A stretch of 64,000 nt of DNA from Micromonospora echinofusca. GTDB taxonomy: Bacteria > Actinomycetota > Actinomycetes > Mycobacteriales > Micromonosporaceae. Of the stretch, positions 8,715-18,015 are shown one piece after another (position 1 is the first letter of the stretch; every line of letters begins with the position of its first letter). The stretch is taken from contig NZ_LT607733.1 of assembly GCF_900091445.1 (NCBI RefSeq), positions 5,545,001-5,609,000 of the forward strand, written 5' to 3'. The notes under the pieces are model-generated. The model made no database searches, had not been told where the DNA came from, and saw only the letters and a program-made list of their open reading frames with translations. A program made the translations under genes and the position numbers.

Positions 8715-10309
8715 GCCTCGTCCTTGCTACCAGGGCCCTCGGCGGCGGGGGCCGCCGCGCCGCCGTCGGCCGGGGTCGTGCCGGTCGCGGCGGCGGGCGC
8801 CGCGTCCGGGGTGATGCCGGCCATCAGCAGGCCGATCTCCTCGCGCGGGGTGTCGGGGCCGACGATGCCGATGATCCGGCCGCGGTACATCACCGCGATC
8901 CGGTCGGCCAGGCCGATCACCTCGTCGAGCTCGCTGGAGACCACCATGACGGCGGTGCCGACGTCCCGCTCGCGGATGACCTGGCTGTGGATGAACTCGA
9001 TCGACCCGACGTCGACGCCGCGGGTCGGCTGGGCGGCGATGAAGAGCTTCAGCGGCCGGGACAGCTCCCGGGCCACGATGACCTTCTGCTGGTTGCCGCC
9101 GGAGAGGGTGCCGACGGGCGCGTCGGCCGAGGAGGTGCGGACGTCGAACTGCTCGATCCGCTCCTTCGCCGACTTCGCGATGGCGTCCGGCCGCAACGCC
9201 AGGCCCTTGCCGAACGGCGGCCGGTCGTAGATGTCGAGCACCAGGTTCTCCGCGACGGAGAACTCCTTGACCAGGCCGTCGACGCTGCGGTCCTCGGGCA
9301 CGTAGCCGACGCCCGCGCGGAGCACCTTCTTGGTCGACCAGCCGTCGACCTGCTGCCCGTCGAGCGTGACCGTGCCGGCGAGCGTCGGGCGCAGCCCCAT
9401 GATCGCCTCGATCAGCTCGGTCTGGCCGTTGCCCTGCACGCCCGCGACGCCGAGCACCTCGCCCGCGTGCACGGTCAGGTCGATCCCGTCGACCGCGCGG
9501 ATCTGCCGGTCGTCGTCGACGACGAGGCCGGCGACCTCCAGGACCGGCTTGCCGGGGGTGGCGGCCTCCTTGTCGACGGTGAGCCGCACGCTGCGGCCGA
9601 CCATGAGCGCGGCCAGCTCGTCCCGGCTCGCCTCCGGGGAGGCGGTGCCGACGGTCTTCCCGCGCCGGATCACGGTGATCCGGTCGGCGATGGCCTTGAC
9701 CTCGCCCAGCTTGTGGGTGATGAAGACGATCGACTTGCCGGCGGCCTTGAGCGACCGCATCACGGTGAGCAGTTCCTCGGTCTCCTGCGGCGTGAGCACG
9801 GCCGTCGGCTCGTCGAGGATGAGCAGGTCGACGTCGCGGGTGAGCGCCTTGACGATCTCCACCCGCTGCTGGATGCCGACCGGCAGGTCCTCGATCACCG
9901 CGTCCGGGTCGACCCGCAGGTTGTACCGCTCGGAGACCTCGGCGACCTCGCGCCGGGCCCGCCGCCGGTCCAGGAAGCCGGCGATGCCGCCCTTGACCTG
10001 CTCGGCGCCGAGCATGATGTTCTCGGTCACCGTGAAGACGGGCACCAGCATGAAGTGCTGGTGCACCATGCCGATCCCGGCCGCGATCGCGTCGGACGGG
10101 CCCCGCAGCTTCAGCGGCGCGCCGTCGACCAGGATCTCGCCCTCGTCGGGCTGGTAGAGCCCGTAGAGCACGTTCATCAGGGTCGACTTGCCCGCGCCGT
10201 TCTCGCCGAGCAGGGCGTGGATCTCTCCAGGCTCCACCGTCAGATCGATGTGGTCGTTGGCGACCAGATCACCGAACCGTTTGGTGATGCCGCGCAGTTC
10301 GAGTCTCAG
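8711..10309 (-). CDS. Nucleoside ABC transporter, two-domain ATPase with an apparent CTG start
   Basis: ATP-binding subunit of the importer, 532 residues with two nucleotide-binding domains. NBD1 has Walker A GENGAGKS at about residues 35-42 and Walker [15 protein letters not shown]2 has a degenerate Walker A (GVQGNGQT) and the signature LSGGNQQK, typical of MglA/RbsA/YufO ATPases. The first ATG or GTG downstream would remove the conserved N-terminal strand. In frame, a CTG at 10309 sits 5 bases after a perfect AGGAGG and yields the expected [12 protein letters not shown] start; no ATG, GTG or TTG is available in frame nearby. The tail of about 30 residues is Ala/Pro rich. Confidence 0.9.
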   Translation of the reverse strand: MRLELRGITKRFGDLVANDHIDLTVEPGEIHALLGENGAGKSTLMNVLYGLYQPDEGEILVDGAPLKLRGPSDAIAAGIGMVHQHFMLVPVFTVTENIMLGAEQVKGGIAGFLDRRRARREVAEVSERYNLRVDPDAVIEDLPVGIQQRVEIVKALTRDVDLLILDEPTAVLTPQETEELLTVMRSLKAAGKSIVFITHKLGEVKAIADRITVIRRGKTVGTASPEASRDELAALMVGRSVRLTVDKEAATPGKPVLEVAGLVVDDDRQIRAVDGIDLTVHAGEVLGVAGVQGNGQTELIEAIMGLRPTLAGTVTLDGQQVDGWSTKKVLRAGVGYVPEDRSVDGLVKEFSVAENLVLDIYDRPPFGKGLALRPDAIAKSAKERIEQFDVRTSSADAPVGTLSGGNQQKVIVARELSRPLKLFIAAQPTRGVDVGSIEFIHSQVIRERDVGTAVMVVSSELDEVIGLADRIAVMYRGRIIGIVGPDTPREEIGLLMAGITPDAAPAAATGTTPADGGAAAPAAEGPGSKDEA

Positions 10310-10397
10310 CGCAACCTCCTGGAGTGCGAAGCGATGGTGCAGCGTAGCTGCCGATGTACCGCTCGCGGCGCGGGGCCGTCGTCGGGTGGTGCGGATC

Positions 10398-10444
10398 GGC
10401 CGCCCCGGCGCCGTGGGGGTTTCCCCCGCGACGCCGGGGCGGCC
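10398..10444 (-). terminator. Strong hairpin between BMP lipoprotein and ATPase genes (attenuator-like)
   Basis: A near-perfect stem with outer 13-bp arms (10398-10410 and 10432-10444) and an inner GGGGG/CCCCC extension around a three-base loop. It lies inside the operon, between the substrate-binding protein and the ATPase. Such hairpins commonly let more binding protein than membrane components be made, by partial termination or by protecting the 3' end of the upstream message. Confidence 0.7.
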
Positions 10445-10513
10445 GGGTCGTCGTGCTGTACCGCTCGCCGGCCTACCGGGGTGATCGTCTCACCGCGGGC
10501 GGCCGGCGGAGCC

Positions 10514-11596
10514 TCACTTCGGCTGGGCCGCGGAGGTGACGGTGACGGTGCCGGCGGCGATGTCCGCCTTCAGCTTGTCGATCTCGGCCTTCAGCTCGGC
10601 CGGGACCTTGCTGTCGAACTCGTGGTACGGGGCGAGCCCGACGCCGTTGTTCGACAGGTTGCCGAGGTAGCCCGGGGTGGCCGACAGCTTCTCGCCGTTG
10701 GCGGCCTTGACGACGGCCTCCTTGACGGCGTCCGGGATGTTCTTCTCGACGGTGGTGATGATCGCCGCGCAGTCCTGGGTGCTCTCGCAGCCGTCGACGT
10801 CCACCCAGATGGTGTTGTACTTGCCGCCCGACGCCTTGGCCGCGCCGGTGGTGCCGAGGCCGGCACCGCCAGCGACCGGCATGATGATGTCGGCACCCTG
10901 GGCGACCAGCGCGTCGCTGACCTTCTTGCCCTCGTCCTGCTTGACGAAGTCGTTGGTGAAGGAGCCCTTCTGGGCGGCCTTGTCCCAGCCGACGACCTTG
11001 ACCGTCTTGCTCTTGGTCTTGTTGTAGTGCGCGACGCCGTCGGCGTAGCCGTCCATGAAGATGGTGACCGGCGGGATCGGCAGGCCGCCGTAGGTGCCCA
11101 CCGTGCCGCTCTTGGTCATGCCAGCGGCCAGGTAGCCGGCGAGGAAGCCGGCCTGGGCGGTGTCGAACTGCATCGGGTAGACGTTGGTCTCCGGGACCTT
11201 CGCGTCGACGATGCCGAACTGCTGGTTCGGGTTCGCCTTGGCGATCTTGGAGGTGGCGTCACCCATCAGGCCACCGACGGCCAGGATGAAGTCGCACTTC
11301 TGGTTGACGTACTGGGTCAGGTTGACCTCGTAGTCCGCCTCGGCCTTCGACGCGACGTACTTGATGTCGATCTTGTCGTTGGCCTTCTTGGCCTCCTCCA
11401 GGCCCTTCCAGGCGGAGGTGTTGAACGACTTGTCGTCGATGCCGCCGACGTCGGTCACCATGCAGGCGGTGTATTTCTTGTCGCCACTGCCGGCGTTGTT
11501 GTTCTCCTCGGGAGCCTCACCGCACGCGGCGGCGCCCAGCACGAGCCCACCCACCGCGACGGCGGAGGCGATCCGCATCCCACGCATCGAGCGCAA
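10514..11596 (-). CDS. BMP-family nucleoside-binding lipoprotein
   Basis: Substrate-binding component of the importer, anchored outside the membrane. The product is about 360 residues; the N-terminal signal ends in GAAAC, a lipobox-like site whose cysteine is followed by an acidic, Asn-rich linker. The mature part is of the BMP/Med (PnrA, TmpC) family, with VTDVGGIDDKSFN near its start and the repeated aromatic/Asp positions used for purine nucleoside binding. The start is taken as a TTG at 11596 because AAGGAG precedes it; an ATG three codons later is possible. It is the first gene of the importer operon. Confidence 0.88.
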   Translation of the reverse strand: MRSMRGMRIASAVAVGGLVLGAAACGEAPEENNNAGSGDKKYTACMVTDVGGIDDKSFNTSAWKGLEEAKKANDKIDIKYVASKAEADYEVNLTQYVNQKCDFILAVGGLMGDATSKIAKANPNQQFGIVDAKVPETNVYPMQFDTAQAGFLAGYLAAGMTKSGTVGTYGGLPIPPVTIFMDGYADGVAHYNKTKSKTVKVVGWDKAAQKGSFTNDFVKQDEGKKVSDALVAQGADIIMPVAGGAGLGTTGAAKASGGKYNTIWVDVDGCESTQDCAAIITTVEKNIPDAVKEAVVKAANGEKLSATPGYLGNLSNNGVGLAPYHEFDSKVPAELKAEIDKLKADIAAGTVTVTSAAQPK

Positions 11597-11854
11597 GACG
11601 TCTCCTTCCCATTGCACACCGCGTCCTGCACGGTGGCAGCCCTTTGAGCCGGCCTGCGCTGCGCCGCCGGCGTCCCACGTTACGGACGGGAGCGTACGCC
11701 CGCGCCCACCCACCGGCCGACAATCGTGCACGACTGTTGGGTGCCTGTTACCCCTACGTAACCCTTAGGTGGGGCAGATCACTCTCAGTGCTGGTAGATG
11801 CGCGGCGGGGCGTCGCGGAACGTCCGGTTCTGCACGTCGTCCCTGTCGGTGACG

Positions 11855-12196
11855 TTACCGCCAGAAGACGGCCACCGCCGCGTTGACCAGGGTCAACCCG
11901 ACGATTGCCAGGAAGTGCCCACGGTTGACCACGTCGCGCTTCCGGGAAAAGAAGACCATGACGAAGATCAGGATGGCGAGCACCAACTTGGTAACAAGTT
12001 TCGCGGGGGCCGGCTCGTCGCCGTCGCGCAGTGGCGCGGAGAGGCCGATCCCGGTCGCCAGCATGATCACGGACCCCCAGAGCATGGCCGGGTTGATCCG
12101 CAGCTTGCCGCTGACGTACTGGACGATCGCGCCGCCGAGCAGCAGGGCGAAACCGATCAGATGGACGTAGCGAAGTATCAGTCTCAGAGCTTCCAC
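11855..12196 (-). CDS. Small four-helix membrane protein, unknown function
   Basis: A 113-residue (or 116) product with four hydrophobic segments, short loops and a charged central loop around RDGDEPAPAK. I do not recognise a named family beyond conserved hypothetical integral membrane proteins of actinobacteria. The GTG at 12196 is favoured because the purine-rich GGGGGAGG lies at a good distance from it; an ATG at 12205 abuts that motif directly. It stands alone between the mal operon terminator and the BMP gene. Confidence 0.7.
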   Translation of the reverse strand: MEALRLILRYVHLIGFALLLGGAIVQYVSGKLRINPAMLWGSVIMLATGIGLSAPLRDGDEPAPAKLVTKLVLAILIFVMVFFSRKRDVVNRGHFLAIVGLTLVNAAVAVFWR

Positions 12197-12230
12197 GCCC
12201 ACCATCCTCCCCCATCAACGACGGATTGTA

Positions 12231-12263
12231 GTAGCGGGGCGGGTAGGGGTTCCGCCCCGCTAC
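12231..12263 (-). terminator. Hairpin terminator of the maltodextrin operon
   Basis: Perfect 12-bp stem (12231-12242 with 12252-12263), 9-base loop, beginning 7 bases beyond the stop codon of the GH13 enzyme gene. No T-run. Confidence 0.75.
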
Positions 12264-12270
12264 TCGGCCA

Positions 12271-14082
12271 TCAGGTCAGGCGCCACGCCTGGAAGGTGGG
12301 GCCGTCCGCCGGGAGGGTGACCGCGCCGTCGGCGTCGGGCCGCAGGGCGGGGGCCCCGCCGTACAGGTTCTCGGCCGGCCGCAGCCCGGCCAGGCGCAGC
12401 GGCTCGCCGGCGGCGCGGCGGGCCAGCACCAGCACCGTGCCGGTCGGCGCCTCGCGCAGGAAGACCAGCGTGTCCGCGTCGGCGTGCAGCCAGCGCAGGC
12501 CGCCGTGGCGCAGCGCGGGCTCCGCGCGGCGCAGCGCCACCAGGGCGCGGTACGCGGCGAACGTCGAGGCGTCCCAGCTCTCGGGCCGGTGCCACGGCAT
12601 CGGGGTACGCGAACCCTCGCCGTTGGTGCCGGTCAGGCCCAGCTCGTCGCCGGCGAAGATCATCGGGGTGCCGGGCATGGTGGCGAGCAGCCCGGCGGCG
12701 ACCTCCTGCCGGGCGGCGTCGCCGACCACGGTGCGGATCCGGGCGGAGTCGTGCGACCCGAGCAGCTGCCACGAGTGGGTGTACGACCGCCAGGAGATCA
12801 ACGAGCGGTAGGCGTTCATGGTGGCGAGCACCGCGTCCGCGTCCCGGCGCACCACCCCGCCCGGGGTGCCGAGGAAGTTCGGTACGGGCTGGTCGCCGTG
12901 GCGCAGCCAGGACCAGACCGGGTCGGTGAAGCCGACGTAGTTCATCGTGCCGTGCCAGCCGTTCCGGTCGAGGTCGCCGGTGTGGTCGTGGCCGTGCTCG
13001 GCCATCAGCAGCGCGTCGGCCCGGGTCCGGACGACCACCTCGCGCAGCAGCGCCGCCACCTCGTGGGTGTACGCGTCGGCGCCCCGCCGCCCGGTCATGT
13101 TGGCCACGTCCACCCGCCAGCCGTCCAGCCCGTACGGCGGGCGCAGCCAGCGGCGCAGCAGCGAGTCGTCGGCGGTGGCGAAGCGCCGGCGCAGCTCGGC
13201 GCTGCCCCAGTTCAGCTTCGGCAGCGACCTGACCCCGTTCCACGACTCGTAGTCACCGGAGACCTCGTCGAAGTAGTACAGCTCCCGTTCGGGCGCGGAG
13301 GAGTCGGAGGCGGCCCTGGTGAACCACTCGTGCGCGTCGCCGGTGTGGTTGCTGGTGATGTCGCCGAGCAGCCGCCAGCCCCGGGCGCGTACGGCGTCGG
13401 CGAGGCGGGCCAGCGCGGCGTCCCCGCCGAGCAGCGGGTCGACGGTGTCGAAGCTGGCCGCGTCGTAGCGGTGGTTGGAGCGGGCCGGGAAGATCGGGGT
13501 CAGGTAGACGGTGTTCACCCCGAGCCGGTCCAGGTGATCCAGCCGCCCGGTGACGCCGTCCAGGTCTCCCCCGTAGAACTGCCGGGGAGTCTCGGGGCCG
13601 CGCCCGATCACCGGGGTGTCCCAGTCGCACGGGATGGCCCAGTCCGGCAGTTCGCGGCCCTCGGCGGCGGCGGACCGGGCGAACCGGTCGGGGAAGATCT
13701 GGTAGATCACCGCGTCGCGGGCCCAGGCCGGCGGCGGCGCGTGGGTGACCAGCTTGAAGTCGCCGTTGTCGGGCACGTCGTGGTGCACCAGGCCGGCGGC
13801 GTTCAGCCAGCGGTAGCCGCGGCTGCCGGTGAGCATGAACCGGTAGTTGCTGACCGGGTTGCGGGCCTCGACGGGGACCCGCCACCAGACGTCGCCGCCG
13901 TCGGTGCGGTCCACGACCGCCTCGGTGAAGCGGGGCTCTCCGTCGCCGGTGGTGCGCACGTGCACCTGCCGGACGTCGGCGCCGGCCGGCACCCGGACGA
14001 AGACGTCGACGACGTCGCCGAGGGCGGGCTCCTGCTCGGGCACGTACAGGGCGGAACCGTCGTGGTGCGGCAACAGGGACAT
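12271..14082 (-). CDS. Cytoplasmic GH13 glycosidase (cyclomaltodextrinase/neopullulanase/maltodextrin glucosidase type)
   Basis: Breaks down imported maltodextrins. The 603-residue protein has no signal peptide. Residues about 1-120 form an N-terminal beta-sandwich like that of cyclomaltodextrinases. The catalytic barrel begins at VIYQIFPDRF. The GH13 triad is visible: nucleophile Asp in GWRVDVANM, acid/base Glu in LLMAEHGHD, and the third Asp in GSHDSAR. A C-terminal beta domain completes it. The ATG at 14082 is the first residue of the conserved start MSLLPHH. It follows malG after a 143-base gap that holds a strong hairpin, so it may be expressed at a lower level than the transporter or from its own promoter. 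The exact specificity cannot be read from sequence. Confidence 0.85.
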   Translation of the reverse strand: MSLLPHHDGSALYVPEQEPALGDVVDVFVRVPAGADVRQVHVRTTGDGEPRFTEAVVDRTDGGDVWWRVPVEARNPVSNYRFMLTGSRGYRWLNAAGLVHHDVPDNGDFKLVTHAPPPAWARDAVIYQIFPDRFARSAAAEGRELPDWAIPCDWDTPVIGRGPETPRQFYGGDLDGVTGRLDHLDRLGVNTVYLTPIFPARSNHRYDAASFDTVDPLLGGDAALARLADAVRARGWRLLGDITSNHTGDAHEWFTRAASDSSAPERELYYFDEVSGDYESWNGVRSLPKLNWGSAELRRRFATADDSLLRRWLRPPYGLDGWRVDVANMTGRRGADAYTHEVAALLREVVVRTRADALLMAEHGHDHTGDLDRNGWHGTMNYVGFTDPVWSWLRHGDQPVPNFLGTPGGVVRRDADAVLATMNAYRSLISWRSYTHSWQLLGSHDSARIRTVVGDAARQEVAAGLLATMPGTPMIFAGDELGLTGTNGEGSRTPMPWHRPESWDASTFAAYRALVALRRAEPALRHGGLRWLHADADTLVFLREAPTGTVLVLARRAAGEPLRLAGLRPAENLYGGAPALRPDADGAVTLPADGPTFQAWRLT

Positions 14083-14127
14083 GGTGGCGCCTTTCGCGTC
14101 GGTCGGACTGGGAGAGAAAGGGGTCTC

Positions 14128-14157
14128 CCGCCGCGGCCGGTTGCCCGGCCGCGGCGG
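14128..14157 (-). terminator. Hairpin between malG and the GH13 gene
   Basis: Perfect 13-bp stem (14128-14140 with 14145-14157) and 4-base loop in the gap after malG. It may partly end transcription or stabilise the transporter mRNA. No T-run. Confidence 0.65.
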
Positions 14158-14225
14158 TCGATCCGTGACTGCTCCGGTGTACGTCGGACGCCGACGCCCT
14201 TGCCGCAGCGGTGAGCCGAGGAGGC

Positions 14226-15125
14226 TCAGCCTTTTACAGCTCCGGCCGTGAGGCCGTTGACGATGTAGCGCTGGAGGAGCTGGAACACCAGCACCGTCGG
14301 GATGGCGGTGAGCAGGGTGCCCGCCGCGAAGATCCCGAAGTTGTTGTTGCGCTCGCCGGCCACCAGCCCGAACATTCCGACCGCGAGGGTCTTCGAGTTG
14401 GTGTTCGTGAGGAACACGTTGGCGATCACGAACTCGTTGATCGCACCGATGAAGGCGAGCAGACCGGTCACCGCCAGGATCGGCGCCACCAGCGGCAGCA
14501 TGATCCGGAAGAAGATCTGGGCGTGCGAGGCGCCGTCCATGGTGGCGGACTCGTCCAGCTCCTTCGGCAGCGTGTCGAAGAAGCCCTTCATCAGCCAGGT
14601 GTTCGCGCCGAGGGCGGCACCCATGTAGAGCAGGAAGAGGCCCCACGGGGTGTTGAAGCCGATCACCGGCCACAGTTCGGTGACCTTCGTGAAGATCAGG
14701 AAGATCGCCACGATCGCCAGGAACTGCGGGAACATCTGGATCAGCAGCAGGGAGAGCAGTCCGACGCGACGGCCGGCGAACCGCATCCGGGAGAAGGCGT
14801 ACGCCGCCAGCGCCGACAGGAAGATCGACGCGAAGCTGGCCACCCCCGCCAGGAGCAGCGAGTTGAGGAACCAGCGGGCGAAGGCGGTCCGCTCGAAGAG
14901 GTTGGTGAAGTTCTCCAGCGAGGCGCCGGTCGGCAGCAGCTCCGTGGAGGAGAGCGTGCCGAGCGGGTTGAGCGCCGCCGAGACGACGAACAGGATCGGG
15001 AAGAGGCTGAACGCCACCGCCAGGATCCCGACCAGGTGCCGCCATCCCACCTGGGCGAACCAGCGGTTCCTGGACCGTCCGGCCGCGTTGCGGTTGGCGA
15101 CGGGCGCATCGGTGCGAGTGCTCAC
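14226..15125 (-). CDS. malG: Maltose/maltodextrin ABC transporter permease MalG
   Basis: Second membrane subunit of the maltodextrin importer, 299 residues with six predicted transmembrane helices after a short basic N-terminus. The MalG-type EAA loop that contacts the ATPase is seen as SATMDGASHAQIFFRIMLPL. The GTG start at 15125 overlaps the malF stop by four bases (GTGA). No ATPase gene is present in the operon. As in Streptomyces, a shared MsiK-type ATPase encoded elsewhere probably energises the system; this last point is inferred from known actinobacterial sugar importers. Confidence 0.9.
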   Translation of the reverse strand: MSTRTDAPVANRNAAGRSRNRWFAQVGWRHLVGILAVAFSLFPILFVVSAALNPLGTLSSTELLPTGASLENFTNLFERTAFARWFLNSLLLAGVASFASIFLSALAAYAFSRMRFAGRRVGLLSLLLIQMFPQFLAIVAIFLIFTKVTELWPVIGFNTPWGLFLLYMGAALGANTWLMKGFFDTLPKELDESATMDGASHAQIFFRIMLPLVAPILAVTGLLAFIGAINEFVIANVFLTNTNSKTLAVGMFGLVAGERNNNFGIFAAGTLLTAIPTVLVFQLLQRYIVNGLTAGAVKG

Positions 15126-16762
15126 GAGTACACCTCCTCCTGCTTGCGGGTCCGGGAGAAGCTGATCGCCGACACCGTCGCCACGATCGCGAAGATGAAG
15201 ATCGAGACAGCGGCGGCGAGGCCGTACTCGGCACCCTGGGCGCCGAAGGCCAGCCGGTAGGTGTAGGTGATCAGCAGGTCGGTGGCGCCGGCCGTCGGGT
15301 TGTCCGCCGGGAACGGTCCGCCCTCGGTGACGAACTGGATCGCGTTGAAGTTGTTGAAGTTGTACGCGAAGGACGCGATCAGCAGCGGCGAGATCGCCAC
15401 CAGCAGCAGCGGCATGGTCACCGCGCGGAACGACTGGAACGGCGACGCCCCGTCGACCGAGGTGGCCTCGGTCAGCTCGCGTGGGATGGCCTGCAACGCG
15501 CCGGTGGTCACCAGGAACATGTACGGGTAGCCGAGCCAGAGCTGCACCAGCAGCACCGCGAGCCGGGCCGACCAGGTCTCACCGAACCAGTCCACCCCCA
15601 GCCCGAACAGGTTGTTGATCAGGCCGAAGTCGGTGTTGAACATGTCCCGCCAGACCAGCAGCATCGCGAAGGACGGCATGGCGTAGGGCAGGATCAGCAA
15701 CACCCGGTAGAAGTTCGTGCCCCGCATCCGGGGCGAGTGCAGCGCCAGCGCGATCCCCATGCCGAGCAGGAACGTGAAGCCGGTGGAGCCGAGCGCGAAG
15801 GCGAAGTTCCAGATCAGCGTGCTGAAGAACGGGCCGGAGATGGCCGGGTCGGTGAGCACGCTGGCGAAGTTCCGCAGCCCGACGTTGACCTGCCAGCCCT
15901 GGGCCAGCGCCTCGCCGTCCGCGGCGACGAAGGAGCCGACCTTCCCGTCGGCGGTCCAGGTCTTACCGGTCTCGCTGTCGCGGATGCAGTCGCAGCCCGC
16001 GTCGTACGCCCGGACCGCCTTGCCCTCGTAGGCGCGCGACAGGCCGGACGAGCGCAGCGCGCCCCCGGAGGTCGGCACCACCAGGTCGGTGATGTCCTTG
16101 CTCCGCTTGCTGGCCTCGCCGAAGTTGAGGATCTGGTAGCCGTCGGCGGCGGTGACCTTGCCGCCCGGCGCGACGGTGACGCTGCCGGCGCCGAGCGGGC
16201 GCAGGCCCTCGGTATCGCCGACGGAGACCGTGTTCGTCTGCGGGTCGGTGACCAGGAAGACCAGCGCGCCGGTGGCCGGGTCGCCCTTGGTTGCGACGGT
16301 CAGCGGGTACTGGATCGAGCCGGGGACCTGCGTCACCGAGCCGCTCTGGATGGCGACGATGGCGTCGTCCTTGCTGCCCCGGTGGCCGTCACCGAAGTTC
16401 GTGAAGGCGGTGCTGGCGGTGTAGAGCACCGGGATGATCTGGAACGCCACCAGGAAGAGCGTGCCCGGGATCAGGTACTTGACGGGGATGTGCCGGGGGG
16501 TCAGGTAGAGGTAGAAGAGTCCGGCGGTGGTCGCCAGCAGGATCGCCAACCCGACCCAGAGCTCGGCCTCGATGAGCGGAAAGGCCGCCCAGACCGCGAT
16601 CCCGGCCACGAGGCCGAGCAGGACCACCTTGACGAGCAGGCCGGTCAGGGTGATCGGCGCGTGGTTCCGCGCGGTACGGGACGTGCGCGGGGACCCGGAC
16701 CGTACGGGCCCCCGGCCCGGGGGCTGCGTGGCAGCCCCCGGGCCGGATGACGACGTGCTCAT
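15122..16762 (-). CDS. malF: Maltose/maltodextrin ABC transporter permease MalF with a large external loop
   Basis: First membrane subunit, 546 residues. A Pro/Gly/Ser-rich cytoplasmic start is followed by three helices (about 41-66, 67-88, 96-120). Residues about 121-310 form a large extracytoplasmic loop comparable to the P2 loop of E. coli MalF, which contacts the binding protein. Further helices follow, with the EAA loop EATSVDGASPFQSFRAVTMP. The loop has two close cysteines (Cys257 and Cys259). The ATG overlaps the malE stop by one base (TAATG), so translation is coupled. The loop supports maltose/maltodextrin rather than another sugar class. Confidence 0.9.
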   Translation of the reverse strand: MSTSSSGPGAATQPPGRGPVRSGSPRTSRTARNHAPITLTGLLVKVVLLGLVAGIAVWAAFPLIEAELWVGLAILLATTAGLFYLYLTPRHIPVKYLIPGTLFLVAFQIIPVLYTASTAFTNFGDGHRGSKDDAIVAIQSGSVTQVPGSIQYPLTVATKGDPATGALVFLVTDPQTNTVSVGDTEGLRPLGAGSVTVAPGGKVTAADGYQILNFGEASKRSKDITDLVVPTSGGALRSSGLSRAYEGKAVRAYDAGCDCIRDSETGKTWTADGKVGSFVAADGEALAQGWQVNVGLRNFASVLTDPAISGPFFSTLIWNFAFALGSTGFTFLLGMGIALALHSPRMRGTNFYRVLLILPYAMPSFAMLLVWRDMFNTDFGLINNLFGLGVDWFGETWSARLAVLLVQLWLGYPYMFLVTTGALQAIPRELTEATSVDGASPFQSFRAVTMPLLLVAISPLLIASFAYNFNNFNAIQFVTEGGPFPADNPTAGATDLLITYTYRLAFGAQGAEYGLAAAVSIFIFAIVATVSAISFSRTRKQEEVYS

Positions 16763-18015
16763 TACTTGATCTGGCCGGCGATCGTCTTACCGGCTGCGGT
16801 GATCGTCTTGGCCGGGTCGGCGCCGCCGATGATGGCGGCCTCCGCCTTGCCGAACGGGTCCCAGATCGCGGCCATGGCCGGGATCGCCGGGAGCACCTGG
16901 CCGTTCTTGCCGGCCTCCTGGAACTTGGCCAGGTCCGGGTCGCTGCCCTTGACCTGGTCCAGCGCGGCGGTCAGCGCCGGGGGACGCGGCTCGGCGTTGT
17001 AGAGCGCCACGGCGAGGTCCGCGGTGGTCACGTGGTTCGCGACGAACTCCTGCGCCAGGGCCTTGTTCTGGCCCTTGGACGCGACGTAGAAGGACTGGAC
17101 GCCCACGAACGGCTGGGCCTCCTTGCCACCGGCGAAGCCGGGGACCGGGGAGATGTCGTACTTGATGTTGGCCTTCTTGGCGTCGGCGATGGCCCACGGG
17201 CCGGAGACCAGGAAGGCGCACTTCTTGCCGGTGAACGTGGCGATCGAGTTCTCGGGGGTGATCGAACGCTTCAGCGCGCCCTCGCCCTTCTCACCGAGCT
17301 TGGCGATCTTCTGGAACGCCGCGATCGACTCCGGCTTGCCCACGCCCAGGTCCTTCGGGTCGTAGTCGCCGTTGGCGCCGGTACCGAAGAGGTAGCCGCC
17401 GGCCGAGGTGTAGAGCGGGTAGATGTGGTACGCGTCGCCGTTCTGGCCGGACTGGAGGCAGAGGATCTCGCTGGCCTTCTTCTCGGCCTTGAGCTTCTTG
17501 CCGGTGGCGACCAGCTCTTCGATGGTCTTCGGCGCCTCGGGGGCCAGCTCGGTGTTGCGGATCAGCGCCAGGTTCTCCATGGCGTAGGGCACGCCGTAGA
17601 GCTGGCCGTTGAACGTGACGGCCTTGACGGCGGTCTCGTTGAACGCGCTCTTCTGCTCGGCGGCGAGCTGGACCGGGTCGATGGCGCCGTTCTGCACCAG
17701 GTTGCCGATCCAGTCGTGCGCGCCGACCACGACGTCCGGGCCGCTGCCCTGCTGGGAGGCGGTGACGAAGTTGGTCTGGAGGTCCTTGGAGACGGCCTGG
17801 ACCTCGACCGTGACGCCGTTCTCCTGGCCGAACTTCTCACCGAACGGCTTGAGGGCGGCGGCGCGCTTGTCGTCGGCCCAGATCACCAGCTTGCCGCCGG
17901 TGGCGGCCTTGCTGGACTCGTTCGCGGCCGGCTCGTCGTTGCTGTCGCCACCACAGCCGGAGGCGGCGAGCGCCAGGCCGAGGACGGCGACCACACCCGC
18001 GGTACGGATGCGCAT
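16762..18015 (-). CDS. malE: Maltose/maltodextrin-binding lipoprotein MalE
   Basis: Extracellular sugar-binding subunit, 417 residues. The signal peptide ends in the lipobox ASGC, followed by a Gly/Asp/Ser/Asn linker. The mature protein has the MalE-type start GGKLVIWADDKR and family segments such as NLVQNGAIDP and YGVPYAMENLALIRN. The ATG at 18015 follows AGGAG at five bases; an upstream ATG at 18033 lacks a binding site. It heads the malEFG-GH13 operon and faces the LacI-type regulator gene across a region rich in operator-like sites, which suggests repression in the absence of maltodextrin. Confidence 0.9.
   Translation of the reverse strand: MRIRTAGVVAVLGLALAASGCGGDSNDEPAANESSKAATGGKLVIWADDKRAAALKPFGEKFGQENGVTVEVQAVSKDLQTNFVTASQQGSGPDVVVGAHDWIGNLVQNGAIDPVQLAAEQKSAFNETAVKAVTFNGQLYGVPYAMENLALIRNTELAPEAPKTIEELVATGKKLKAEKKASEILCLQSGQNGDAYHIYPLYTSAGGYLFGTGANGDYDPKDLGVGKPESIAAFQKIAKLGEKGEGALKRSITPENSIATFTGKKCAFLVSGPWAIADAKKANIKYDISPVPGFAGGKEAQPFVGVQSFYVASKGQNKALAQEFVANHVTTADLAVALYNAEPRPPALTAALDQVKGSDPDLAKFQEAGKNGQVLPAIPAMAAIWDPFGKAEAAIIGGADPAKTITAAGKTIAGQIK

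Noticed and set aside
6027..9230. Long plus-strand frame opposite the two permease genes and part of the ATPase gene
   Set aside because: Composition is dominated by Gln, Glu, Asp, Arg and Ala with no domain; it mirrors three real importer genes.
12271..15234. One long frame joining the GH13 enzyme to sequence under malG
   Set aside because: The part above 14082 is malG read in another frame and includes a terminator hairpin; the enzyme begins at the ATG at 14082.
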